A DNA stretch of 42,418 bases, taken from the IMG/VR virus record IMGVR_UViG_3300043331_000313, positions 1 through 42,418 of that record, one strand, 5' to 3'. This DNA is from a virus. Within the stretch, counting starts at the first letter, position 1. The number at the start of each line of letters is the position of its first letter. The translations under genes and the position numbers were made by a program. Positions 15,600 through 22,544 of the stretch are shown here, piece by piece. A model generated the notes under the pieces. The model saw nothing but the letters and a program-made list of their open reading frames with translations. It made no database searches and was not told where the DNA came from.

Positions 15600-16951
15600 G
15601 CCGCCCCCCGCCAATCACGCACGGTGTCGAACGCCAGATGCGCTTCCAGCAGGTCCGTGCCAATCGGGCCTTGGCGCTGCTTCAGCGTGATCACCTCAAG
15701 CTGAAGAGCGAACTCGTCCATCTTCTTGCGCCATTCGTGCCACGCGTGCTGCGGCTGGGCGGGCGGTTCGGCGCGCTCCAGGTAGTACCGCTCGCGATAG
15801 ACCGCGAGCACCGCGTCGGCGTCCTGCTCGATGCTGCCGCTTTCGCGCAGATCGCTCAGCATGGGGCGCTTGTTCTCGCGGCTCTCCACGGCGCGGGAAA
15901 GCTGCGAAAGGGCAACCACAGGCACGTCTAGGCGCTTGGCGAGGGCTTTCAGCCCTTGGGTGATCTCCCCGATCTCAAGCACGCGGTTTTCGCCGCGATG
16001 GCTGGCGCGCATGAGCTGGAGATAATCGACCACGATCAAATCTAGCCGACCAAGCCTGCGCCGCGTCGCTCGCGCCGAGCCCTCAAGCTGGCCAAGGGTC
16101 TGCGCGGCGCGGTCATCCACGAGCATGTAGCGCGGCAATTCCTTCGCCAGCGACCGCAGCAGATCGCGATCTGCGTTGGTCCCGCGCCGGATGTGGAAGT
16201 ATTCCAGCCGCTCCATCTCGGAACGGCGATTGAACGACATGGCCGACAACGAACGGCAGGCAATCGCCGTGCGGCTCATCTCCAGCGAAGCGAAATGCAC
16301 GCTCCTGCCTTGGCGCGCGACGTTGCGCGCGATTTGGCACGCGAGCGTTGTCTTGCCCATGCTTGGTCGCCCGGCGATGATGTAAAGGCCGCCGCGCTCC
16401 AGCCCGCCCAAGCGATGATCGAGCGCCGACAGACCGCACGCCATCATCGGCGTGTCGAGATCGTGCAGGAGCGCGACATTGCACTCAGCTAGGTCGGCGC
16501 CGATGGTGGCGTCAGCCTCGCCTAGCGCGCGCAGCGACGTTTCCGCCTCTGCGACCGCAGCGAACACATCCTCATTGGCCAGCACCAGCGCGCGCGCCTG
16601 CTCAAGAGCCCTGGTGGCCTCGCGGCGCGCGTAGGTGTCGATTATGAGCTCGGCATAGTCGAGCGCGTGAATCGTGAGCTTCGCCGCCCGTTCCAGCAAC
16701 GTCATGAGATATGACGCGCCGCCGATTTCCTTAAGCGCGCCATCGGCCTCAAAATGCTTGCGAAGCGTCAGGCCGTCAGCGATCTTGCCCGCCTCTACCA
16801 GAGTGCGCATGGCCTCCCAAATGCGCTGGTGAGCCGGCACGTAGAAGTGCGCAGCGCGCAGCTTCAATCGCTCGAATATGTTGTTGTCGAACAGCACCGC
16901 GCCAAGCACCGCCTGCTCTGCGTCGAGATCGTGGGGGAGCGATGCGGTCAC
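15596..16951 (-). CDS. dnaB: Replicative DNA helicase, DnaB type
   Basis: 451 residues. The N-terminal domain starts PHDLDAEQAVLGAVLFDNNI, the standard DnaB opening. The RecA-like motor has Walker A GRPSMGKTT near residue 205, FASLEMS, Walker B LDLIVVDYLQLM near residue 310, VPVVALSQLSR and LSDLRESGSIEQDAD. It forms the hexameric replication-fork helicase. The gene starts in the gcrA stop (ATGA) and ends in the initiator start (TTGA), forming one replication operon. No separate helicase loader is recognisable. Confidence 0.96.
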   Translation of the reverse strand: MTASLPHDLDAEQAVLGAVLFDNNIFERLKLRAAHFYVPAHQRIWEAMRTLVEAGKIADGLTLRKHFEADGALKEIGGASYLMTLLERAAKLTIHALDYAELIIDTYARREATRALEQARALVLANEDVFAAVAEAETSLRALGEADATIGADLAECNVALLHDLDTPMMACGLSALDHRLGGLERGGLYIIAGRPSMGKTTLACQIARNVARQGRSVHFASLEMSRTAIACRSLSAMSFNRRSEMERLEYFHIRRGTNADRDLLRSLAKELPRYMLVDDRAAQTLGQLEGSARATRRRLGRLDLIVVDYLQLMRASHRGENRVLEIGEITQGLKALAKRLDVPVVALSQLSRAVESRENKRPMLSDLRESGSIEQDADAVLAVYRERYYLERAEPPAQPQHAWHEWRKKMDEFALQLEVITLKQRQGPIGTDLLEAHLAFDTVRDWRGAA

Positions 16952-17385
16952 AGGCTGCGCTCACCCTTGGCGCTGTAGCGAAGCGCGTGGCCGGGGCAGT
17001 AAACGGAGCCCAGCGCAGTCGGATGCCCGCACATGCGCGCGCGGCCCCAATCGCTGTTATCGGTGACGGCGCGGCATTGGCCGTGCGTGATTTCGAGAAT
17101 GGAAATGTTGAGCGGCGCGATCGGCTCGGGGCGCTCTGGCGGGAGAACTGGCTTGGTCTTTGGCGCCGTGACCTTCATGCATTTGATGCGGGCGCGGATG
17201 CGGTTTCGCTGCGCCGTTTCGCCGCCCGGCTTCTTACGCTTCGGCGCGCGCATGCGGTGAAGGCGACCAAGAACAGCGCTTCGCGTGACACCTCGCAGCT
17301 GTGCGGCAATCTGTTGGGCAGAGAAGCCCCTCGCCCACAGCTTCATCGCTGTTTCGCTGCGCTCTGGCGTCCAAACCTCGGCCAT
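16948..17385 (-). CDS. gcrA: GcrA-family cell-cycle/transcription regulator
   Basis: 145 residues from ATG 17385, preceded by AGGGGG at a good distance. The N-terminus is the conserved GcrA DNA-binding region: WTPERSETAMKLWARGFSA, then QQIAAQLRGVTRSAVLGRLH. The end CRAVTDNSDWGRARMCGHPT, then GSVYCPGHALRYS, is the sigma-binding Cys/His region. Host GcrA binds sigma-70 and activates promoters containing methylated GANTC sites. A phage copy, first gene after the Cro-like gene and its terminator, could redirect host RNA polymerase or tie phage expression to the cell cycle. No CcrM-type methylase is seen here. Confidence 0.92.
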   Translation of the reverse strand: MAEVWTPERSETAMKLWARGFSAQQIAAQLRGVTRSAVLGRLHRMRAPKRKKPGGETAQRNRIRARIKCMKVTAPKTKPVLPPERPEPIAPLNISILEITHGQCRAVTDNSDWGRARMCGHPTALGSVYCPGHALRYSAKGERSL

Positions 17386-17403
17386 GTGGTTAACCCCCTT
17401 CAG

Positions 17404-17438
17404 CAAAGAAAAGCCCGCGCGGCGTTGGCCGCGCGGGC
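17404..17438 (-). terminator. Rho-independent terminator between cro-like gene and gcrA
   Basis: Read on the minus strand, an 11-bp perfect GC stem (17428-17438 with 17413-17423) with a 4-base CAAC loop is followed by TTTTCTTT. It lies just after the Cro-like stop and before gcrA. This is the position of lambda tR1, so it may limit leftward transcription until antitermination or readthrough. Confidence 0.85.
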
Positions 17439-17444
17439 GTCGTG

Positions 17445-17693
17445 TCAGGCTCGTGCTTCGATGCGCTGTTCGTGCTTGGCTGCGGCGAACCCGCACAGCA
17501 GCTCATGCGTTACGCCGTGGTGGCCGTTCTCGCGGGCCGCGCGGACGATGGGGTCAAACGCGCGTGCGGGAATGCTGTCGTTCAATCGCCATTGTCGGGC
17601 GTTTTCATAGGGTTCGCCTATCTGGCGCGCGAACTCGGCAGTCGTTTCCCACAGGGAGATAACGTCTATGAACGATGCAGGTGAAGCGGTCAT
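17445..17693 (-). CDS. Cro-like DNA-binding regulator
   Basis: 82 residues from ATG 17693. A helix-turn-helix is visible in VISLWETTAEFARQIGEPYE, then NARQWRLNDSIPARAFDPIV, the pattern of small Cro-type regulators in alphaproteobacterial phages. The C-terminus is polar. The probable -10 (17703-17708) lies only 9 bases upstream of the ATG and no ribosome site is seen, so the transcript is nearly leaderless. It is divergent from the CI-like gene and its promoter contains the shared operator. Confidence 0.8.
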   Translation of the reverse strand: MTASPASFIDVISLWETTAEFARQIGEPYENARQWRLNDSIPARAFDPIVRAARENGHHGVTHELLCGFAAAKHEQRIEARA

Positions 17694-17702
17694 GGGGGCG
17701 AC

Positions 17703-17717
17703 CGTATATGACATACG
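17703..17717. promoter_or_regulatory. CI/Cro operator copy 1
   Basis: CGTATATGACATACG is a dyad with 5-bp arms. On the minus strand it is CGTATGTCATATACG and matches the operators at 18722-18736 and 18756-18770. It overlaps the -10 of the leftward Cro promoter, so repressor binding would block that promoter. Confidence 0.75.
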
Positions 17718-17730
17718 ATTGCACGGCAAG
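17703..17730 (-). promoter_or_regulatory. Leftward (cro) promoter
   Basis: Minus-strand CTTGCC (17725-17730) and TATACG (17703-17708) are separated by 16 bases. The sequence AATCGTAKGTCATATACGGT is shared, in the same orientation, with the rightward promoter at 18743-18770, as is the CTTGC of the -35. Transcription would start within a few bases of ATG 17693. Confidence 0.65.
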
Positions 17731-17775
17731 TCTGATCGTAGCAAATCTGCGACGGGTTGGGGCAGAAAGCGCCTT

Positions 17776-18366
17776 ATGAGTCGAGCGAATGAGCGGCTGA
17801 AGAAGGCGCGCAAGGAGGCCGGGTATTCTTCTGCGGTCGATGCGGCGCGTGCGTTTGGCTGGAACCACAACACCTACATCGCCAACGAGAACGGGCATGC
17901 ACCCTTTTCTAAAACCGCAGCGGTGCGTTACGCTCGTGCATTCCGCGTGGATTTGGATTGGCTGGTGACCGGCCAGGGCCAGATGCGGAAGGGTGCGAGG
18001 GGTATTCCAGTGATCGGCCATGTAGGGGCCGGCGCGAGAGTTTTTCCTATTGAAGACGGGGTCTTAGATACTATCGACCCCCCGTTCTCGACGCCGGAAA
18101 ACGCATTTTGCTTAATCGTTCGCGGGGATTCCATGCTCCCCGCGTACCGCAACGGCACCTTCCTTGTGCTGCTTCCTTTGGCAGACCCTGCCGAAGCTTT
18201 GCACAGGCGCGCTGTGGTAACCCTTGAGGACGGCTCCCGCCTCGTCAAAGAGGTGGAGTTTGGGTCTTCCACAGGTTTTTTCAGCCTGCATTCCTACAAC
18301 GCCGAGCCGATCCGCGATGTGCGGATCACGCACGCCGCGCGCGTCATCGGAACCGTAGAGCCTTAA
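17776..18366 (+). CDS. CI-like repressor with S24/LexA-type self-cleavage domain
   Basis: 196 residues from ATG 17776; longer starts would run through the operator and are unlikely. Residues 1-65 form a helix-turn-helix (SSAVDAARAFGWNHNTYIAN). Residues 77-196 form the LexA-like peptidase: the GDSM serine is Ser119 and the lysine is Lys158 in RLVKEV. HVGAGA offers Ala85-Gly86 as the cleavage site. This is a typical SOS-inducible phage repressor. It is transcribed away from the Cro-like gene and its stop overlaps that of the lipoprotein gene on the other strand. Confidence 0.92.
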   Translation: MSRANERLKKARKEAGYSSAVDAARAFGWNHNTYIANENGHAPFSKTAAVRYARAFRVDLDWLVTGQGQMRKGARGIPVIGHVGAGARVFPIEDGVLDTIDPPFSTPENAFCLIVRGDSMLPAYRNGTFLVLLPLADPAEALHRRAVVTLEDGSRLVKEVEFGSSTGFFSLHSYNAEPIRDVRITHAARVIGTVEP

Positions 18367-18683
18367 GTATTACAAGCGACAATGAGCGTTCTGCCGACCA
18401 TTGGCAGCACCGTCGCGCCGCCCGCTCCATTGGGGATAAGAGCGCCGCCTGCCGTCCGCTCCGATTGATCCACTGGCGTAAAGCCGTTGGGGCACACGTC
18501 TGCCGCGCGCCGGTAGCACATGGCGATACTGACGGCGAGGCCGTCACATTGAATGGCCCAGCCCTGGCGCCCGTCTCCGAGCGGCATAGGCGTGGCCCTG
18601 CTGCCGTCCGCTGATGTTCCCGCCTCCCCGCGCGAAGCGCATGCGGACACGAGCACCAGTGCCGCCAAAACCATATTTCTCAT
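18363..18683 (-). CDS. Lipoprotein in the lysogeny region (possible conversion gene)
   Basis: 106 residues with an SPII signal: MRNMVLAALVLVSAC, lipobox LVSAC with Cys15. The ATG has AGGGAG upstream. The mature part contains CDGLAVSIAMCYRRAADVCP and a Gly-rich middle, resembling small host envelope lipoproteins with a conserved CY..A...CP.G pattern. It lies between the repressor and the early promoters, a frequent site for genes expressed in lysogens. A role in exclusion or surface alteration is inference. A minus-strand TATAAA at 18729-18734 inside operator 2 may be its -10. Confidence 0.75.
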   Translation of the reverse strand: MRNMVLAALVLVSACASRGEAGTSADGSRATPMPLGDGRQGWAIQCDGLAVSIAMCYRRAADVCPNGFTPVDQSERTAGGALIPNGAGGATVLPMVGRTLIVACNT

Positions 18684-18721
18684 GCTGATCTCCCTAGCGG
18701 ATCGGGCCTACAACAATTCGC

Positions 18722-18736
18722 CGTAGGTTTTATACG
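18722..18736. promoter_or_regulatory. CI/Cro operator copy 2
   Basis: CGTAGGTTTTATACG differs at three positions from operator 3 and lies 34 bp from it. It covers a minus-strand TATAAA that could be the -10 of the lipoprotein gene. Binding here might control that gene or help occupancy of operator 3. Confidence 0.6.
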
Positions 18737-18742
18737 ATTTCG

Positions 18743-18770
18743 CTTGCGCCCAAATCGTAGGTCATATACG
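18743..18770 (+). promoter_or_regulatory. Rightward early promoter
   Basis: CTTGCG (18743-18748), 16-base spacer, TATACG (18765-18770). The start point would fall near 18777, followed by GGGAG and ATG 18796. It aligns without gaps to the leftward Cro promoter. It should drive the recombination, integration and accessory genes. Confidence 0.65.
18756..18770. promoter_or_regulatory. CI/Cro operator copy 3
   Basis: CGTAGGTCATATACG, the 15-bp operator, overlaps the -10 of the rightward early promoter. It differs by one base from the minus-strand reading of operator 1, showing that one repressor can control both arms of the switch. Confidence 0.75.
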
Positions 18771-18795
18771 GTGCTCCCACATCCAGGGAGCACAC

Positions 18796-18906
18796 ATGTC
18801 CACCCCGCCCACCACGTTCCGCCCCATTGGCGATGCAGCCGCCGCCGTTCTGGCGAAGCTGAAGCCCGTCCAGGCCCCTCCGTCAAAGGAGCCGCGCCGT
18901 GGATGA
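18796..18906 (+). CDS. 36-residue peptide opening the rightward operon
   Basis: ATG 18796 is preceded by GGGAG at five bases. The product begins MSTPPTTFRPIGDAAAAVLA and ends in a basic SKEPRRG. It is the first gene after the CI-controlled promoter and overlaps the next gene, whose ribosome site (AAGGAG) lies inside it. It may be a translated leader or a small regulatory peptide. No function known. Confidence 0.65.
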   Translation: MSTPPTTFRPIGDAAAAVLAKLKPVQAPPSKEPRRG

Positions 18907-19228
18907 GCACTGCCCCGGCATCTTCCCCAAGCGCCGCCCGAACGTCGCTGCGGCCCATGCCTTCATGCAGGACATGTTCGACGCTTTCCGGCTTGAGGCT
19001 GAGGCGCGCTTAGACGCGGCTGAGGAAACCGATCGCTTCCGCGTGCATCCGCGGTTCGACAAATCCGCCGAGCTTCGCGCCGCTGCCCACCGCATGGCGA
19101 CCGCCGCCTGCGAAGCCTTCGTGGCGAACGCATGCGCCAATCTCCCCGATGAGGTGATGGCGATTTGGACGCCGCGCAACGCTGCCGCCGCTGAAGCGCG
19201 GGCGAAGGAAATGGCGGGGGTGGAGTGA
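18899..19228 (+). CDS. Hypothetical early protein
   Basis: 109 residues from GTG 18899 with AAGGAG upstream. Predicted all-helical: HAFMQDMFDAFRLEAEARLD, then ELRAAAHRMATAACEAFVAN. Several cysteines, no membrane segment. Its stop overlaps the start of the next gene (TGATG). No family recognised. Confidence 0.7.
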   Translation: MDEHCPGIFPKRRPNVAAAHAFMQDMFDAFRLEAEARLDAAEETDRFRVHPRFDKSAELRAAAHRMATAACEAFVANACANLPDEVMAIWTPRNAAAAEARAKEMAGVE

Positions 19229-19590
19229 TGTGGACGCAAGCCCAAGCCATCGACCTCGCTCGCGCCATCGAAGATGTGTGCCCAAAATTCGGTTGTCACG
19301 TCGCCCTAACGGGCGGGCTCCTTTACAAAGACGGCCCCCGCAAAGATGCCGACTTCCTTTTTTATCGCGTTCGCCAAGTCGAGTGTATCGACAAAGAAGG
19401 GTTGTTTGAGGCTCTCGCCGACATCGGCATCACGCACGAGCGCGGCTTCGGTTGGTGCCACAAGGCCACGTGGCGAAATCAGCCGATAGATTTCTTCTTT
19501 CCCGACGAGGACGGCGAATATCCGCCTCCCTCTCGGCCGCCTGAGTCCGCGCTGGGGTTTGATGATCTCGAAGACGAGATCGCATTTTGA
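19228..19590 (+). CDS. Nucleotidyltransferase-fold protein (putative)
   Basis: 120 residues from ATG 19228; GTG 19225 is an alternative. VALTGGLLYKDGPRKDADFL has the GG pair followed by a D-x-D of minimal nucleotidyltransferase domains. A later PIDFFFPDEDGEY segment may give the third acidic residue. Such small domains transfer nucleotides to proteins or RNA, or are inactive relatives. Position before the HNH and RecT genes suggests an early function. Activity is unproven. Confidence 0.6.
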   Translation: MWTQAQAIDLARAIEDVCPKFGCHVALTGGLLYKDGPRKDADFLFYRVRQVECIDKEGLFEALADIGITHERGFGWCHKATWRNQPIDFFFPDEDGEYPPPSRPPESALGFDDLEDEIAF

Positions 19591-19925
19591 CCCGCCGCTA
19601 TCTCACCACCCGCGAAATGGCGGACATGCTGATGAAGCAGCATGGCTTGTGCGCGGCGGAAGGCTGCATGAGCGAAGGCCCATTCGAGGCCGATCATTCA
19701 ACGCCGCACGCATGGGATGACAAGAAGCCCGATCAACTTCTCTGCGTCCCCTGCCATCGCAAGAAAACCAAGCGCGACATTTCCAACATCGCGAAGACCA
19801 AGCGTCTCCGCAACCAACGCACCCAGTACGACAAGCGCAAGCTTGCAGGCGGCTCTCGCATCAAAGGCCGTACCCTCATGCAATGGCGAGGGCTCGACGG
19901 CACAATTAGGAGCAAGGGACAATGA
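19587..19925 (+). CDS. HNH-type nuclease domain protein
   Basis: 112 residues from TTG 19587 (TTGA overlap); ATG 19617 is the alternative start. GLCAAEGCMSEGPFEADHST holds the first cysteine pair and the catalytic-type DH. LLCVPCHRKKTKRD holds the second pair and the final His. This is the zinc-stabilised HNH fold. The C-terminal tail is very basic. It directly precedes the RecT-like gene (ATGA). It could be a DNA-processing nuclease for recombination or a free-standing HNH element. Confidence 0.85.
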   Translation: MTRRYLTTREMADMLMKQHGLCAAEGCMSEGPFEADHSTPHAWDDKKPDQLLCVPCHRKKTKRDISNIAKTKRLRNQRTQYDKRKLAGGSRIKGRTLMQWRGLDGTIRSKGQ

Positions 19926-20725
19926 CGGTCGCAGAATCGCACACCCAATCGCTGACGGAAAAGCGCCTCGCCCGCATGGCGCCGGCCAATGACAGCGCGT
20001 CGGTCATCGAGACGCTGCTAATCAAGGGCGATCTCGGCAAGCTCGATGCGGCGCAGCGCAACGCCTATTACCTGAAGCTCTGCGAGGTCACCGGCCTCAA
20101 TCCGCTCACGCAGCCGTTCGAGTACCTGACGCTTCAAGGCAAAACGGTCCTCTACGCCAAGAAGGCATGCACAGATCAACTCCGCGCGCTTCACCGCATC
20201 AGCGTGGTGGACATGGATCAGGACGAGCGCGAGGGCCTCTACACCGTCACGGTGAAGGTGCAGAACCACGAAGGCCGCACCGACATGGATGTGGGCTCTG
20301 TAAACGTGCAGGGGCTCAAAGGCGATGCGCGCGCCAACGCGATCATGAAGGCGAGCACGAAGGCCAAGCGCCGCGCGACGCTCTCCATCTGCGGCCTTGG
20401 CCTGCTGGATGAAACCGAGGTCGAAACCATCCCCGGCGCTGTGGTCGCGGAGCCGCAACCCAACAAGGTGCTGAACCCCGAAACGGGCCGCATGGTCGAT
20501 CCCAACAGCGCCAACCAGCTTCGCAAAAACGGCGCGTGGGATAGCTTCCTCGACAAACTTCAAAGCTTCGAAGACGCTCACGATCTCGACGGCCTGAAGC
20601 GCTGGTTCACCAGCGATGACGTGAGCGCGAAGATCGCCGCGTGGCCGCAAGCGTGGCGCGAGAACGCTGAGGCGGAATTTGCGCGGGTGCATGACGCGCT
20701 CGCTGCTGAAGTCGCCGCGCAATGA
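19922..20725 (+). CDS. recT: RecT-like single-strand annealing protein
   Basis: 267 residues. YYLKLCEVTGLNPLTQPFEY, then LTLQGKTVLYAKKACTDQLR in the first 85 residues, and ASTKAKRRATLSICGLGLLD near residue 155, match a phage annealase family. The C-terminal third is variable and charged. It would anneal single strands during recombination-dependent replication. No 5'-3' exonuclease partner is recognisable beside it. NinB follows with an ATGA overlap. Confidence 0.78.
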   Translation: MTVAESHTQSLTEKRLARMAPANDSASVIETLLIKGDLGKLDAAQRNAYYLKLCEVTGLNPLTQPFEYLTLQGKTVLYAKKACTDQLRALHRISVVDMDQDEREGLYTVTVKVQNHEGRTDMDVGSVNVQGLKGDARANAIMKASTKAKRRATLSICGLGLLDETEVETIPGAVVAEPQPNKVLNPETGRMVDPNSANQLRKNGAWDSFLDKLQSFEDAHDLDGLKRWFTSDDVSAKIAAWPQAWRENAEAEFARVHDALAAEVAAQ

Positions 20726-21120
20726 TCTTCCGCCTCGCCCACGCCACAGCACGTCAGCGCGCCTGCGAAGCCATCCGCAGCGCGCCTGATGGCTACATCG
20801 TCCGCATCAGCGAGCCGACGCGTTCGCTGGAGCAAAACGCGCTTTTGTGGGCCAAACTTACCGATCTCTCGGAGCAATTGCCCTGGTACGGCAAAACGCT
20901 GACGCCTGATGACTGGAAGGATGTCCTAAGCGCATCCCTCCGCAAGGCGCGCGTCGTTCCCACCATAGACGGTGACGGCTTCGTTCCCCTTGGCATGCGC
21001 ACTTCGCAAATGACCAAGGCTGAGTTCGGCGCGCTGCTCGATTTGATCGAAGCTTTCGCGGCGGAACGCGGCGTCATCTGGAGCAATGAGCGCGCGAAGG
21101 AACGGGAGGCGGTGCGGTGA
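20722..21120 (+). CDS. ninB: NinB/Orf-family recombination mediator
   Basis: 132 residues. GYIVRISEPTRSLEQNALLW, then AKLTDLSEQL, and TPDDWKDVLSASLRKARVVP and GMRTSQMTKAEFGALLDLIE, are the conserved blocks of NinB (lambda Orf). These proteins bind single-stranded DNA or SSB and load annealing proteins. Placement after RecT fits. It overlaps neighbours by 4 bases on each side. Confidence 0.92.
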   Translation: MIFRLAHATARQRACEAIRSAPDGYIVRISEPTRSLEQNALLWAKLTDLSEQLPWYGKTLTPDDWKDVLSASLRKARVVPTIDGDGFVPLGMRTSQMTKAEFGALLDLIEAFAAERGVIWSNERAKEREAVR

Positions 21121-21515
21121 GTGCCCGCACGATCCCCGAAGTGGCGGCGGAGCTAAAGCAATCGCCACGCGCGCTCCGGCGCGTTATTGTGGAAAACGGC
21201 CTCTATATCACCGCATCCAATCGCAAGACCCTCACCGAAGCCCATTATCAGGCCCTCATCGCGATTCTGCAGGGTGCGCCATGCCAATCACACCTAAGCT
21301 CCGCAAATCGGGCATCTACCACCTCCGCGGGACGTACCTCGGGGTCCGTGTTGATGAAAGCGCTCGAACTCGCTCACTCGAACACGCCAAAATCCTCGCA
21401 GCGAAAGCGGAGACGGAGATTTTCGAGCGACACGCCTACGGCGCCAAGGCGGTCGAAACCTTCGCCGGAGCTGCGGCTGATTACCTGCGCGCCGGAGGCG
21501 AAGCCCTCCACATGA
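21117..21515 (+). CDS. Excisionase-like helix-turn-helix protein overlapping integrase
   Basis: 132 residues from GTG 21117 (GTGA overlap). Residues 1-50 form a small MerR/Xis-like helix-turn-helix: IPEVAAELKQSPRALRRVIV, then the wing ENGLYITASNRKTLTEAHY. The C-terminal part is Ser/Arg/Lys-rich and disordered and overlaps integrase by 235 bases in another frame. Similar small genes overlapping integrases occur in other alphaproteobacterial phages. Whether the whole tail is translated is uncertain. Confidence 0.65.
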   Translation: MSARTIPEVAAELKQSPRALRRVIVENGLYITASNRKTLTEAHYQALIAILQGAPCQSHLSSANRASTTSAGRTSGSVLMKALELAHSNTPKSSQRKRRRRFSSDTPTAPRRSKPSPELRLITCAPEAKPST

Positions 21516-22303
21516 CGCGGTTGATTGAGCATTTCGGCATGACGCGCTTGCGTGACATCGACCAGGCCGCGCTCGACGCGGCGGCGGTGCGGCTGATGCC
21601 TGATGTGCAGCCGGCGACGCGCCGCCGCGCGATCTACACCCCGTTCATCGCCTGCTGGAACCACGCCGTTGCATCGAACAAAGCCGAGCCTCGCCGCTGG
21701 AAGCGTCCGCACGCCGGCAAGAAGCGCCTGCTGTGGATCACGCCGGAGGAAGCGGAGAAGATGCTGGCCGCGCTGGAGCCCAATACGCGGGCGCTGGTGA
21801 CGTTCTATCTCGGGACGGGCGCAAGAGCCTCCGAAGCGCTCAACGCTGTGTGGAGCGATTTCAGCCCCGCTGCGCAGCGTGTGACGCTGTGGGCGGATAT
21901 CACCAAGAGCAATACCGATCGCAGCGTCGATCTCGGAACGCGCGTGCGCGACGCCCTGCCCCAGCGCGGCGATCCCGACGCGCCTGTGTTCGTCAATTCC
22001 TATGGCGAGCCGTGGCACGCCTATGACGCGGTGAACCTTGCTCTGCTTCGCGCCTGCAAGCGCGCCGGCGTGCGCCGCGTATCGTGCCATGCGCTGCGCC
22101 ACAGCTGGGCGACCTGGGCCTATGCTGTGTCCCGCGATCTGGAGCTTCTGATGAAGCAGGGCGGCTGGGCGTCGCCGGAACTGGCGATGCGCTACATGCA
22201 CGGCGGAACCGACGATCTCGCAGATGAGGTAAGAGCCCACGGCTGGGAGCTTCTTGGGAAGCAGCTTCCGCAAAAGCAGCAAAAACTGAAGGAGGCCAAA
22301 TAG
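21281..22303 (+). CDS. int: Tyrosine-recombinase integrase
   Basis: 340 residues from ATG 21281. Catalytic residues are visible: Arg182 (GTGARASEAL), Lys near 208 in ITKSNTDRSVDL, His270 and Arg273 in CHALRHSW, Trp296 in the GGW turn, and Tyr305 in MRYMHG. The N-terminal part carries a short arm-binding-like domain (GIYHLRGTYLGVRVDESART) and a core-binding domain. It catalyses integration into and excision from the host chromosome. The tRNA-like attP lies 18 bases downstream of its stop. Confidence 0.95.
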   Translation: MPITPKLRKSGIYHLRGTYLGVRVDESARTRSLEHAKILAAKAETEIFERHAYGAKAVETFAGAAADYLRAGGEALHMTRLIEHFGMTRLRDIDQAALDAAAVRLMPDVQPATRRRAIYTPFIACWNHAVASNKAEPRRWKRPHAGKKRLLWITPEEAEKMLAALEPNTRALVTFYLGTGARASEALNAVWSDFSPAAQRVTLWADITKSNTDRSVDLGTRVRDALPQRGDPDAPVFVNSYGEPWHAYDAVNLALLRACKRAGVRRVSCHALRHSWATWAYAVSRDLELLMKQGGWASPELAMRYMHGGTDDLADEVRAHGWELLGKQLPQKQQKLKEAK

Positions 22304-22320
22304 ATGCGCCTCGCTGAAGT

Positions 22321-22370
22321 CCGCCTTGGTAAGGCTGAGGTCGGGAGTTCAATCCTCCCCGACGGCACCA
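22321..22370 (+). other. attP: attP core: 3' half of a tRNA-Thr(GGU) gene
   Basis: The segment reads as a tRNA from the anticodon arm to CCA: anticodon loop TTGGTAA, variable loop, T-stem GGGAG/CTCCC around loop TTCAATC, acceptor strand CGACGGC, then ACCA. The 5' half is missing upstream, so it is not a functional tRNA. It sits just after the integrase gene, the standard place for an attP that rebuilds the host tRNA 3' end on integration. Confidence 0.88.
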
Positions 22371-22427
22371 GGAAACTAAAGGGTATTCCGGCCCCGCAAC
22401 GCGGCCAGGCCCTGCAGAACCCGACAG

Positions 22428-22493
22428 AACGACTCACAAACACCCCGATCTCCTTGGGAGATCGCTGGGAGGTTTGTTCGCGAGTCGTTTTCC
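22428..22493. terminator. Large nested hairpin downstream of attP
   Basis: Outer arms AACGACTC (22428-22435) and GAGTCGTT (22482-22489), a middle CAAAC/GTTTG pair, and a perfect inner stem GATCTCC/GGAGATC (22447-22453, 22457-22463) form one extended structure followed by a short T run. It could end integrase transcription, be a recombination-related structure, or reduce expression of downstream genes. The rest of 22371-22544 shows nothing else. Confidence 0.6.
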
Positions 22494-22544
22494 CCACCCC
22501 CGATCCCACCCCCGCCATCTGGGCATAGCTGAAAGGAAATGAGC

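Noticed and set aside
17668-17775. 36-codon N-terminal extension of the CI-like repressor
   Set aside because: It would translate through the operator and divergent promoter; ATG 17776 gives the usual repressor N-terminus.
21374-22282. Minus-strand open frame opposite integrase
   Set aside because: Arg/His-rich shadow; integrase on the plus strand has all catalytic residues.
22304-22370. Complete tRNA gene
   Set aside because: Only the half from anticodon arm to CCA folds; no D-arm or matching 5' acceptor strand lies upstream, so it is an attachment core.
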